Shown here: positions 56,525 through 64,000 of the stretch, piece after piece | Layout of the letters: every line of letters begins with the position of its first letter | How positions within the stretch are numbered: the first letter of the stretch is position 1 | NCBI GenBank assembly: GCA_007745635.1 | Contig: CP036272.1 | Coordinates: forward strand, 5,788,816 to 5,852,815 | Source: Stieleria bergensis | GTDB lineage: Bacteria; Planctomycetota; Planctomycetia; Pirellulales; Pirellulaceae | Direction of reading: 5' to 3' | DNA length: 64,000 nucleotides | The notes under the pieces: generated by a model | Seen by the model: the letters and a program-made list of their open reading frames with translations, nothing else | The model's database searches: none | What the model was told of the DNA's origin: nothing | Made by a program: the position numbers and the translations under genes

Positions 56525-56637
56525 CCCGGGTTTTCTCCCGGGTTTTCTCCCGGGTTTTCTCCCGGGTTTTCTCCCGGGTTTTCTCCCGGGTTTTCTCCCG
56601 GGTTTTCTCCCGGGTTTTCTCCCGGTTTTCTCCCGGG
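56525..56637. repeat. 12-bp tandem array (eight perfect copies plus decayed ends)
   Basis: Unit cccgggttttct repeats exactly from 56525 to 56620, then one copy missing a base (56621-56631) and a terminal cccggg. Each copy holds the palindrome CCCGGG. The array opens the same frame on both strands, giving spurious repeat peptides (PGFS and PGEN units); I do not call these genes. Confidence 0.97.
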
Positions 56638-57139
56638 CAATCGCGATTCCATCGCACCGGGGCTGGGTTTTGTAGGGTGCCGTGCTGCTTGCACGCACTA
56701 AAAACAGAAACAATGCGATTGATGCGGTGAGCCGGGTGATGGATGCCTTTGCCATGCCGCCAGATTTCTGATTCAAGCGGGATCACCGGGGTAACCCCAA
56801 TGACCCTCATGGCTGTTTTTTCTTGTAAATTGAGAGTTCTTTACTAAGAAAGACACGCTTCTCTCGTCTCCACACGCAGCGAGATGATTTCGCTGCGTCG
56901 CCGTCCCGATCCAAGGGGTGTGCTGGAAGGGCCATGCAGAAACACCGCGGTGACTGCCAGCACCACCACATCTCTGGGCAGGGAACCGCTCGCTCGATGG
57001 CTGCGTCGCTCGATGGCGCTATTGAGCACTCGTCTAATGGACTCTGATTCCGAACTACCTCCGAACTACCTTTGTGTAGCGGCTCCAGATCACAAGAAGC
57101 TGCCGCTGGCACAACCGTTGCTGCCAAACCACTTTGTTA
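56638..57139. other. Intergenic region before the giant secreted protein gene
   Basis: No supported gene. An AT-rich stretch (about 56813-56860) may hold a promoter. The small frames that cross the region have no family features. Confidence 0.4.
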
Positions 57140-60100
57140 ATGAAAGGTTGGACCATGTTTCACGCTCACGATCACCGACTGCGAGTGCCTTGCACCCGAA
57201 CAGTCTCCGTTTACCAGCGTTTTCGCGCCTCGGTAAGTCTCCTGACGGCGGCGTTGTCGCTGCTGCTGGTTACCACAGCAACCGCGGAACCGATTGGCTT
57301 CATGGAACGCTTTGCGTTAGCCAAAGATCGCGAGGCCGTGCTGGCAGAGCTGATCCCTGGCAGTGAGGACCATTTTTTCTATCACTGCCTGCATCATCAG
57401 ACCAGCGGTCGCATTGATTTGGCCCAAGACGTGATCAATCGGTGGTCGGCGACACCTCAGTTTCGTAATTCATCGCGACTCCGAGCGATGACCGAGCGTC
57501 AGCACCTGCTGACCTACGATCGTGCTCCTCAGCCCAGCATCGACTACTTCCAGCGGCAACTGGGCGTTCGCACCAATCATCCGTCTCCAGTGCAGAAGGG
57601 ACAACGGCGTTACCCCAGCGTGTTGCCTCAAGACGTTATCAATCCCGAGCAATGGGTGCGAACCGGATTGCGAAGCAACCAGCAACTTTCGCCACTGGGC
57701 ATGCAACTGGCTGCGGACCTGTTTCTCAAAAGCAAAGGCAAGAACGTTGAGATCTCGTTGAAGGATTTTCTCAAACGCGTCAACGGCCCCTACCTCAAGG
57801 GTTTGGACCAGTTGGTGATTTTGGAAATGCAATCGCGTCAGCAACGTGACCGCCGATTCGGCGACCTCGCCGCCCATCGACACTTGACCAAGAGCGAACT
57901 GCAACGTGTCGGTCAAGCTGTCAAAGACGTGACTGACGACGACCAATACGTTAATGCCGTGCTGCAAACGCTGCGTCCTTCAGCCGACATTGACCTGAGC
58001 CAGCAGCCCGGTCAACGGTTGCAATACTTGCAACAAGTTCGTGACTACGTAAAAACGCTGCCAGCGGCATACAACTCGATGAAGGCCGCATCGTACTACC
58101 GCCTACTAGAGGCCAACCTAAGCGAAGCGATTTGGGACGAAGATCTTTTCATCGACTACCTCAAGCTTCCTCGTCAAAGCGGCCTAGTGCGTGAAGAGGT
58201 CCGCCGCCAAAGCTCGCCAGCAAACCTGAACGCTGACTATTCGAAAGTTGCGATCCTGCCACCGATTCGAAACGAAGCTCCCCTTGTCGAGACTTACCTC
58301 GAACACTTCTTGGTTGATGCGCCAAACATGGAGCGTTATCAGCCTTACTTGCAAGACAGCTTCCTACGCCGCGTCTTTGCTCGCACGAAGCTGATGTCGG
58401 GTGTTGGCAATCAACAACCTTATTTTGACATGCTGTCTGCAGCCGAGCGTCGGGCATTGCGTGATCGCATCTTGCTGACCTTCGCAGCGACAAACCCCGT
58501 GCGTTATGACGCCGACGATCGGGCTCAATTGCAAGTTGATATCAAGAATATCGACAAGTTGGTTGTTCGCGTTTATGAAATGAACCCCTTGGCATTCTAT
58601 CGAGCCAACCAGGGTCGCTTGGACAGTGACGTGGATTTGGACGGCCTGATTGCGACTCACGAACGCACCATTGAATACGATCGCCCCAGCATTGTTCGCC
58701 ACCGAGAAACGGTTGAGATCCCAGAAGCCAAGGGCCGCGGCGTTTGGGTGGTGGACCTGGTTGGCGACGGCCGTCGAGCTCGCACCATCATCCGTCGTGG
58801 TGATCTGCAAACCGTTCAATCTGAAACGGCAAACGGTGTGGAGATCACGGTTGTTGACGAAGCGCGCAAGCCGCTCAAGGACGCCAAAATTTATGTCGGT
58901 GCGCAAGAGTTTGCCGCCGATAAGAACGGTCGCATTCTGTTGCCAATGGTCAACCAAAGTGTGCAACGCAATGCCATCGTCAGCGCTGGCAATGTCGCCA
59001 AGCGAGTGAACTTCCGTCAACCTGCAGAAACCTACCGACTGGATGCCGGATTCTTCATCGACGAATCACTGCTGCAATCCGGACGGCTGGCCACGCTGTT
59101 GGTTCGCCCCCGCTTGCTGCTCAATGACATCGCGATTGATCCAGCGATCGTGAAAAAGGCAAACGTCAAAATCGTTGCCGTCGACCTCGATGGAATTGAA
59201 ACCACCAAGCAGTTTGATGGCTTGGAACTGGATCAGGTCAGCGAAATCAGCTTGCCGTTCCGAGTGCCTGCTCGGGTCAGCGATTTGAAGTTCACGCTTT
59301 CCGGGTTGGTGGTCGGACTTTCCGATCGTCGTCAGCGTCCCGTTTCCGCACAACGATCCGTTCGCATCGCCGGGATTCGCAAATCAGTCCTGACTCTGGA
59401 CACCATGCTGTCTCGCAACGGTGACGACTACATCGTCGAAACTCGGGGTCGCAATGGCGAGGCGGTTCCTGCCGCCACGGTTGCGATTCGAATGGAGACC
59501 GACATCAGCAACAACAACCTCTCGCAAACCTTGCAAAGCGATGAGGCTGGCCGAGTCAACCTGGGCCCCTTGAAAAACATCCGTCGCTTGCATTATGGCA
59601 TCGCTGGTCAAGGGCAACACACCATCGACTTGTCATTGAACCAGCAAGTCTGGCCTGGCAGCGTCAACCTTGCCGCCGGTCAATCGCTTCGTCTGCCTTT
59701 GATCGATGGCAAAACGGAACAACAATTCCGCTTGCTGGAAACCACGCGAGGCAACGGTGCACGCTTTGACCGCAGCGAACGCCTGAAGTTCGAAAACGGC
59801 TTCTTGACCGCCAGTGAATTGACAGCAGGTGACTACTACCTAGTCGACCGTGAAAGCGGACGGCAAACGCCAATCAATGTGGTTGCTGGCGAAGTTCGCA
59901 ATCAAGTGGTCGTTGGCAAAGTCCGTCACCGCCAGCAAAGTGTTCAAGTTCCGATCTCGATCGCAGACATCACACGTCAAGACGACGGCGGCTTGAAGAT
60001 TCAACTGACCGGTGATTCCAAAGCCAGTCGAGTGCACTTGATTGCCTCGCGATACCTGACCGGCAGCTCGCCGGTCGGAGCGTTGTCCCTGGGGATGCCT

Positions 60101-63100
60101 TCGCTACGCGGCCGCCAACTGTCACTCGAACGCTGCGGTTATGTTAGCGACCTGCGTCTGGGCGACGAATACGAGTACGTTCTGCGTCGTCAGTACGCTG
60201 CCAAGTACCCCGGCGTGATGCTGCCTCAACCAGGCGTTCTGCTGAATCCCTGGGAGACCGAAGTCACCAGCAACCAGAGCCAAAGTGCCAAATCGGGCGA
60301 CCGTCCGATGGCCTCGTCAGCGCCGCAGGCGGAAGCTGACTTTGCAGCACCGAACGCCGCTCGCGGTGGGATGCGTGCATCGGCAGATGGCTCGGACTTT
60401 GACTACCTGGCTGATCCCGGATTGATCGTTGCCAACCTGACCGCGGATGACAACGGCCAAATCACCGTCGACGCTGAATTGATCGGCGGCATGCCAATCA
60501 TCCAAGTTGTCTTGACGGATCCAACGACGGTCATGCGTCGCACGATCACGGCAAAGCATTCCAAAGTGGAAACAGAGGACCTGCGACTGCCCAATGCCTT
60601 GGCAGCCGACAAGAACTACACCTTCGAACGTGAAGTCACCGTCGTCACCCCGGACAAGCCACTTGATTTAGCGACGCTTGGGTCCGCTCAAGTGCAGGTC
60701 TATGCCGATGTTGCATCGGTTTTGAAACTGTACCAGACCCTGATCAATGACGCTCGACTGGGCGACTTTGAAGTCGTCGGTCGTTGGCACAATCTGTCAC
60801 GCGCAGAAAAGCTGACACAGTACTCCAAACTGGCCAGCCATGAACTGCACCTGTTCATTCGCATGCACGACCTGGACTTTTTCAACGAAGTGGTTGAGCC
60901 CTACTTGCGAAACAAAAAGGAAAAGCAGCTGATCGATCACTGGTTGCTGGGCAATGACCTGTCGGGTTCCACCGAGCTGTGGCGTTATCGCAAACTGTCC
61001 GCAGCGGAACAAGCCTTGTTGGCCTTGCGATTGCCAGCTCTGCGAAGCTCGATCCGCCGTGACTTGGCTGAAAAGGTCGATATTTTGAAGCCAGATCACT
61101 CACTGGATCGCCGCCGGATTGAAAGTGCCTTGCGTGCCAATCGCATGCTAGGAGAAGACCTGGAGGACGAAGCACTGGCTGAAGTGGGCGACGGCATCAG
61201 CCGCTTCTCGCGATCTGCTCGACCGCAGATGCTTCGCAAGAGTGCCTCCAACGGCCCCGAGGCAGCAGCCTTTGGCCTAGCCATGCCTGGAAGCCGCGCC
61301 GCACAAAGCAATTCCGACAGCCTGCGACGCCGACAACTGGGTCGCGAAATGCAAGCGGACAAAGCAAAGTCAGAGTCCCCGATGGATCGACTGGACTCGG
61401 CGCAACAATTGGCTCAAGGCAGCTTTGGCGGATTCGCCGGACGAGCCATGGGCATGATGGGCGGCGGCGGTGCGTTTTACCAGCCTCTCGATGCAACCAA
61501 GCAATGGGCAGAAAGCCACTTTGATCGCGTGCGAGTGGTCGGCGGAACCCCCGCGTCCCTGATTCCCGTCAACCGCTTCTGGCGTGACCTGGCGAACAAC
61601 GAAGTCAAGGGCAACGACTGGTCGCCGACGGTTTCGAAGTACCTGCTAGACAGCACCGAAAATCGTCACAGTGCTTTGATCGCTTTGGCGATGAGCGGAT
61701 TGCCTCTGCAAGCTGGCAAGGTCGCACTTCCAGCTCACCCAGAGACCCTGTACCGTCCCGAGCATGCCGTCGCATTGATCACCAAGCGACTGCGTCAACT
61801 GGAAGCTGCAGACAAAGAATCCAGCATCCTGATCGGACAACTGTTCTCGCAGGTCGGCGTCACCAATCCCGACGACGGTGGCTCGGTGGAACTGAACCGC
61901 TTCGTCACGGGACAAGCTTATCAAGGGAAAGTGGTTGTCTCTAACCCAACGGCTGTCAAACAAACCATCGAATTGTTCTGGCAAATCCCGGCGGGCAGTA
62001 TCGCTTTGTCTGGCGGTCAAACCACCGACAGCAAAACCGTGACCTTGGAACCGTTCCAAGTGTCTTCGATTCAGTACACGTTCTACTTCCCCCAAGCGGG
62101 CGAGTTCGCTCAGTACCCAGCCACCGTTTCCAGCGAAGATCAACTGCTGGCCATGGCCTCCAGCAAAACCTTCAAGGTCGCTGACCAATGGGAAGACGAC
62201 TCGGTGACCTGGCAGTCCATCGCTCGTAGCGGTACCGCCAAGGAAATTAATGAGTTCCTAAAGACTGCCAACCTGAATCAAATTCAGTGGCCAGCAGTGT
62301 ACCACCGCCTGCGTGATGCGGATGTCTACCAGGTCATCACCAAAGTGGTTGGCGACGCTCGCTTGCCACTGGCCGATGTGTGGGCTTACGGGTTCTATCA
62401 CAAAGATGCCGATGCCATTGGACGCTTCCTGTCACTACGAACGGATTTGATCAGCCGCGTCGGACCTCAACTGGAAAGCAGCTTGCTGACCGTTGATGCA
62501 ATCGACCAAACCAGATACGAACACCTGGAGTACGCTCCACTGGTACGAGCACGAATTCACCGCTTGGGTGACGAAGACGAAATCCTGAACCCTAAATTTA
62601 TGGGACAGTACAGCGCCTTTGTGACTCGCCTGGGCTACCAAAGCCAGATGAGCCAGGAATCGAAGTTAGCGTTGACCTACTATCTGTTGCTGCAAAACCG
62701 GATCGAGGAAGCCATCAATTGGTTCAGCGAAATTGATTCCAAGGAATTGACGACCGACCTGCAGTACAACTACATGGCGGGCTACCTGGCCTTGCATGAA
62801 GGCCGCTACGAAGATGCCCTGGAGATCGCTCAGCCCTACCTCAAGCACCCTGTGCCTCGCTGGGCTGGCCGTTTCAATGAAATGCGACTGAACGTCCTGC
62901 AGCGTTCTCAGTTAATGGACTCTGGCCAACTGGTCGCTGCTGACGCTGGCAAGGACAACGAAAACGGCATCAGTCAAGAAGCCGCTGACCTGGCCATGGC
63001 AGATCGTGATCGAGCCAACAGCGCAGCCGCTGCCGACGTTCCAGAAGCAATGGTGAAAGTCGAAGACGACCAAGTTCGCATCGACTATCGCAACACCGAT

Positions 63101-63610
63101 CAAGTTGAAATCAACCTGTATGGTGTCGATTTGGAACTGTTGTTCAGCAAAGCTCCGTTCGCACGAAACGACTTGCAGCGAATCGCGATGGTTCGTCCAA
63201 CTCAATCGGACACCATTGGCCTGCCGCAAACAACGGGCACCGCTCGCTATGCGATTCCAGACAGCCTGCGTAGCAAGACCTTGCTGGTGGAAAGCCATGT
63301 TGGCGCGTCACGCAACACCACGCTGTATTACGGTGGACAACTGACCACCTATGTCAGCGAAGGTTTCGGACAGTTGCAAACGACGGACGCCACCACGCAT
63401 CAGCCGGTCGCGAAGGCCTACGTCAAAGTGTACGCTCGCTATCCCGATGGCCGAGTGAAGTTCTACAAAGACGGTTACACCGATGGCCGAGGCCGATTCG
63501 ATTACGTCAGCGTGAGTGCTGCGGATGCCGCTGGTGCACAGCGTTACGCCATCTTGGTGCTGAGCGAAAACAAGGGTGCAACCTTGCACGACGTCGCAGC
63601 ACCGAACTGA
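57140..63610 (+). CDS. Giant secreted protein of unknown function, 2156 residues
   Basis: A signal peptide lies near 31-50 (SVSLLTAALSLLLVTTATAEP). The first 400 residues are alpha-helical and Arg/Gln-rich. From about 580 come many beta-rich units with carboxypeptidase-regulatory or macroglobulin-like looks (VEITVVDEARKPLKDAKIYVG near 572; WQIPAGSIALSGGQTTDSKTV near 1620). A Gly/Met-rich linker (about 1433-1450) and a TPR-like helical stretch (about 1838-1910) follow, then a closing beta domain ending VRYPDGRVKFYKDG-type sequence (about 2100). No thioester CGEQ and no membrane segment after the signal were seen. ATG 57140 and 57155 both fit; TTG 57134 also opens the frame. A strong terminator follows, so it is monocistronic. 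Confidence 0.85.
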   Translation: MKGWTMFHAHDHRLRVPCTRTVSVYQRFRASVSLLTAALSLLLVTTATAEPIGFMERFALAKDREAVLAELIPGSEDHFFYHCLHHQTSGRIDLAQDVINRWSATPQFRNSSRLRAMTERQHLLTYDRAPQPSIDYFQRQLGVRTNHPSPVQKGQRRYPSVLPQDVINPEQWVRTGLRSNQQLSPLGMQLAADLFLKSKGKNVEISLKDFLKRVNGPYLKGLDQLVILEMQSRQQRDRRFGDLAAHRHLTKSELQRVGQAVKDVTDDDQYVNAVLQTLRPSADIDLSQQPGQRLQYLQQVRDYVKTLPAAYNSMKAASYYRLLEANLSEAIWDEDLFIDYLKLPRQSGLVREEVRRQSSPANLNADYSKVAILPPIRNEAPLVETYLEHFLVDAPNMERYQPYLQDSFLRRVFARTKLMSGVGNQQPYFDMLSAAERRALRDRILLTFAATNPVRYDADDRAQLQVDIKNIDKLVVRVYEMNPLAFYRANQGRLDSDVDLDGLIATHERTIEYDRPSIVRHRETVEIPEAKGRGVWVVDLVGDGRRARTIIRRGDLQTVQSETANGVEITVVDEARKPLKDAKIYVGAQEFAADKNGRILLPMVNQSVQRNAIVSAGNVAKRVNFRQPAETYRLDAGFFIDESLLQSGRLATLLVRPRLLLNDIAIDPAIVKKANVKIVAVDLDGIETTKQFDGLELDQVSEISLPFRVPARVSDLKFTLSGLVVGLSDRRQRPVSAQRSVRIAGIRKSVLTLDTMLSRNGDDYIVETRGRNGEAVPAATVAIRMETDISNNNLSQTLQSDEAGRVNLGPLKNIRRLHYGIAGQGQHTIDLSLNQQVWPGSVNLAAGQSLRLPLIDGKTEQQFRLLETTRGNGARFDRSERLKFENGFLTASELTAGDYYLVDRESGRQTPINVVAGEVRNQVVVGKVRHRQQSVQVPISIADITRQDDGGLKIQLTGDSKASRVHLIASRYLTGSSPVGALSLGMPSLRGRQLSLERCGYVSDLRLGDEYEYVLRRQYAAKYPGVMLPQPGVLLNPWETEVTSNQSQSAKSGDRPMASSAPQAEADFAAPNAARGGMRASADGSDFDYLADPGLIVANLTADDNGQITVDAELIGGMPIIQVVLTDPTTVMRRTITAKHSKVETEDLRLPNALAADKNYTFEREVTVVTPDKPLDLATLGSAQVQVYADVASVLKLYQTLINDARLGDFEVVGRWHNLSRAEKLTQYSKLASHELHLFIRMHDLDFFNEVVEPYLRNKKEKQLIDHWLLGNDLSGSTELWRYRKLSAAEQALLALRLPALRSSIRRDLAEKVDILKPDHSLDRRRIESALRANRMLGEDLEDEALAEVGDGISRFSRSARPQMLRKSASNGPEAAAFGLAMPGSRAAQSNSDSLRRRQLGREMQADKAKSESPMDRLDSAQQLAQGSFGGFAGRAMGMMGGGGAFYQPLDATKQWAESHFDRVRVVGGTPASLIPVNRFWRDLANNEVKGNDWSPTVSKYLLDSTENRHSALIALAMSGLPLQAGKVALPAHPETLYRPEHAVALITKRLRQLEAADKESSILIGQLFSQVGVTNPDDGGSVELNRFVTGQAYQGKVVVSNPTAVKQTIELFWQIPAGSIALSGGQTTDSKTVTLEPFQVSSIQYTFYFPQAGEFAQYPATVSSEDQLLAMASSKTFKVADQWEDDSVTWQSIARSGTAKEINEFLKTANLNQIQWPAVYHRLRDADVYQVITKVVGDARLPLADVWAYGFYHKDADAIGRFLSLRTDLISRVGPQLESSLLTVDAIDQTRYEHLEYAPLVRARIHRLGDEDEILNPKFMGQYSAFVTRLGYQSQMSQESKLALTYYLLLQNRIEEAINWFSEIDSKELTTDLQYNYMAGYLALHEGRYEDALEIAQPYLKHPVPRWAGRFNEMRLNVLQRSQLMDSGQLVAADAGKDNENGISQEAADLAMADRDRANSAAAADVPEAMVKVEDDQVRIDYRNTDQVEINLYGVDLELLFSKAPFARNDLQRIAMVRPTQSDTIGLPQTTGTARYAIPDSLRSKTLLVESHVGASRNTTLYYGGQLTTYVSEGFGQLQTTDATTHQPVAKAYVKVYARYPDGRVKFYKDGYTDGRGRFDYVSVSAADAAGAQRYAILVLSENKGATLHDVAAPN

Positions 63611-63633
63611 TTGGTGAATCCATGATCGAACCT

Positions 63634-63696
63634 GCGTGCTGGCACGCAGGACGAAAACGCCAAGGGAGGATGCAAACAAGCGTCCTCCCTTTTTTT
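63634..63696 (+). terminator. Rho-independent terminator after the giant gene
   Basis: GGGAGGA-tgc...gcg-TCCTCCC (63664-63689) followed by TTTTTTT (63690-63696) is a strong terminator. A preceding hairpin, CCTGCGTGC-tg-GCACGCAGG (63631-63650), may assist. Confidence 0.88.
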
Positions 63697-63775
63697 AGGT
63701 GCCTCTGGCAACAAGCCTGGGAAGTCACATCAGAGAGGCCAGCGGCAATCTAGCCGCGGCCGAGCTCGCAGAGTG

Positions 63776-63801
63776 GCCGAGCTCACTTGCCGAGCTCACT
63801 T
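63776..63801 (-). repeat. 13-bp tandem duplication spanning the trpE stop
   Basis: gccgagctcactt occurs at 63776-63788 and 63789-63801, with a degenerate partial unit upstream. On the minus strand the trpE TGA (63796-63798) recurs 13 bases later in another frame (63783-63785). Confidence 0.88.
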
Positions 63802-64000
63802 GCCTTCTGGCTTCATTCGTTGCTCGGTCAATTCGATGGCCGTGATCAGCGCCCGCGCTTTATTGATCGTTTCGTCGTATTCAGAATTGGGATCGCTGTC
63901 GGCCACGACACCGCAACCGGCTTGGACGTAGACCATGCCATCTTTGGCGACCATGGTTCGCAGTGCGATGCAGGTATCCATGTTGCCGCGGTAATCGATC
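63796..64000 (-). CDS. trpE: Anthranilate synthase component I, C-terminal fragment (partial)
   Basis: The visible 67 residues at the window edge read [17 protein letters not shown], then [35 protein letters not shown], the closing chorismate-binding part of TrpE: the D-x-R/Q-G-N-M-D-T-C-I-x-R-T block, the QAGxGxVADS block and the final EYxET-NKARAL helix. In family members these come from the active-site C-terminal domain, and anthranilate synthase (rather than isochorismate or aminodeoxychorismate synthase) is favoured by this exact wording. The N-terminus is beyond the window. The stop sits in a 13-bp tandem duplication. Confidence 0.9.
   Translation of the reverse strand, partial: IDYRGNMDTCIALRTMVAKDGMVYVQAGCGVVADSDPNSEYDETINKARALITAIELTEQRMKPEGK

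Noticed and set aside
56225-56810. Open frames on both strands made of PGFS, PGEN or GRKPGRKP units
   Set aside because: They are translations of the 12-bp DNA array in several frames, which is open because the period is a multiple of three.
57470-62848. Several 60-218-codon frames on the minus strand within the giant gene
   Set aside because: Antisense shadows of a gene with regular codon use; no start signals or domains.

Overview
The window looks like chromosome of a planctomycete, most likely a Rhodopirellula-like member of the Pirellulaceae. The evidence is the set of lineage-typical families: DUF1501, DUF1552, DUF1592 and DUF1549/DUF1553 'planctomycete cytochrome' proteins, a DUF1080 protein, a sulfatase, a Tat-exported Gfo/Idh/MocA oxidoreductase, a DUF6677 membrane protein and a sigma factor coupled to a FecR/LamG protein. 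Base composition is moderately GC-rich, few genes have clear Shine-Dalgarno sequences, and gene-poor gaps with short tandem repeats are frequent. No phage, insertion sequence or CRISPR array was seen.

Layout. 1-3190: a tRNA-Val, a small membrane protein and an RsbV/RsbW-like partner-switching pair. 3210-7122 (minus): DUF1592-type cytochrome protein followed by its DUF1552 partner. 7804-11464: an M50 site-2-type protease and two M16 peptidases, one lacking and one keeping the zinc motif. 11722-21089: Gfo/Idh/MocA oxidoreductase, then sigma factor - FecR/LamG - DUF1549/1553 - DUF1501 - DUF1080, probably a carbohydrate-degradation and surface-sensing module. 21226-23826 (minus): a kelch domain fused to a sodium:solute symporter. 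24145-25648: folP and a Cys-rich secreted protein. 26880-33058: DUF6677 protein, a 62-residue membrane peptide, trkA and a fused 5-oxoprolinase. 33108-34577 (minus): HDOD-GGDEF protein. 34892-38246 (minus): two membrane proteins, a Tes/MJ0619-like radical SAM enzyme and a divergent Lgt-like protein in one tight operon. 38419-41344 (minus): HMA-like protein with CbiX-like chelatase, and a CBS/DRTGG manganese pyrophosphatase. 41482-46852 (minus): aroF-type DAHP synthase, tpiA, secG, yicC, gmk, rpoZ and a CoaC-only protein, the conserved housekeeping cluster. 47708-53686: a four-gene ABC-2 export system with start/stop overlaps. 53780-56456: divergent enolase-superfamily dehydratase and sulfatase. 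57140-63610: a 2156-residue secreted protein. The window ends in the 3' part of trpE (minus).

Two things stand out. First, the 34892-38246 operon couples a radical SAM enzyme resembling the tetraether-lipid/class D family to an Lgt-like protein that lacks standard Lgt residues, which suggests an undescribed lipid modification. Second, short tandem duplications (unit 12-23 bp) recur at gene ends; in four clear cases the duplicated unit contains the stop codon and its length is not a multiple of three, so later copies place stops in other frames.
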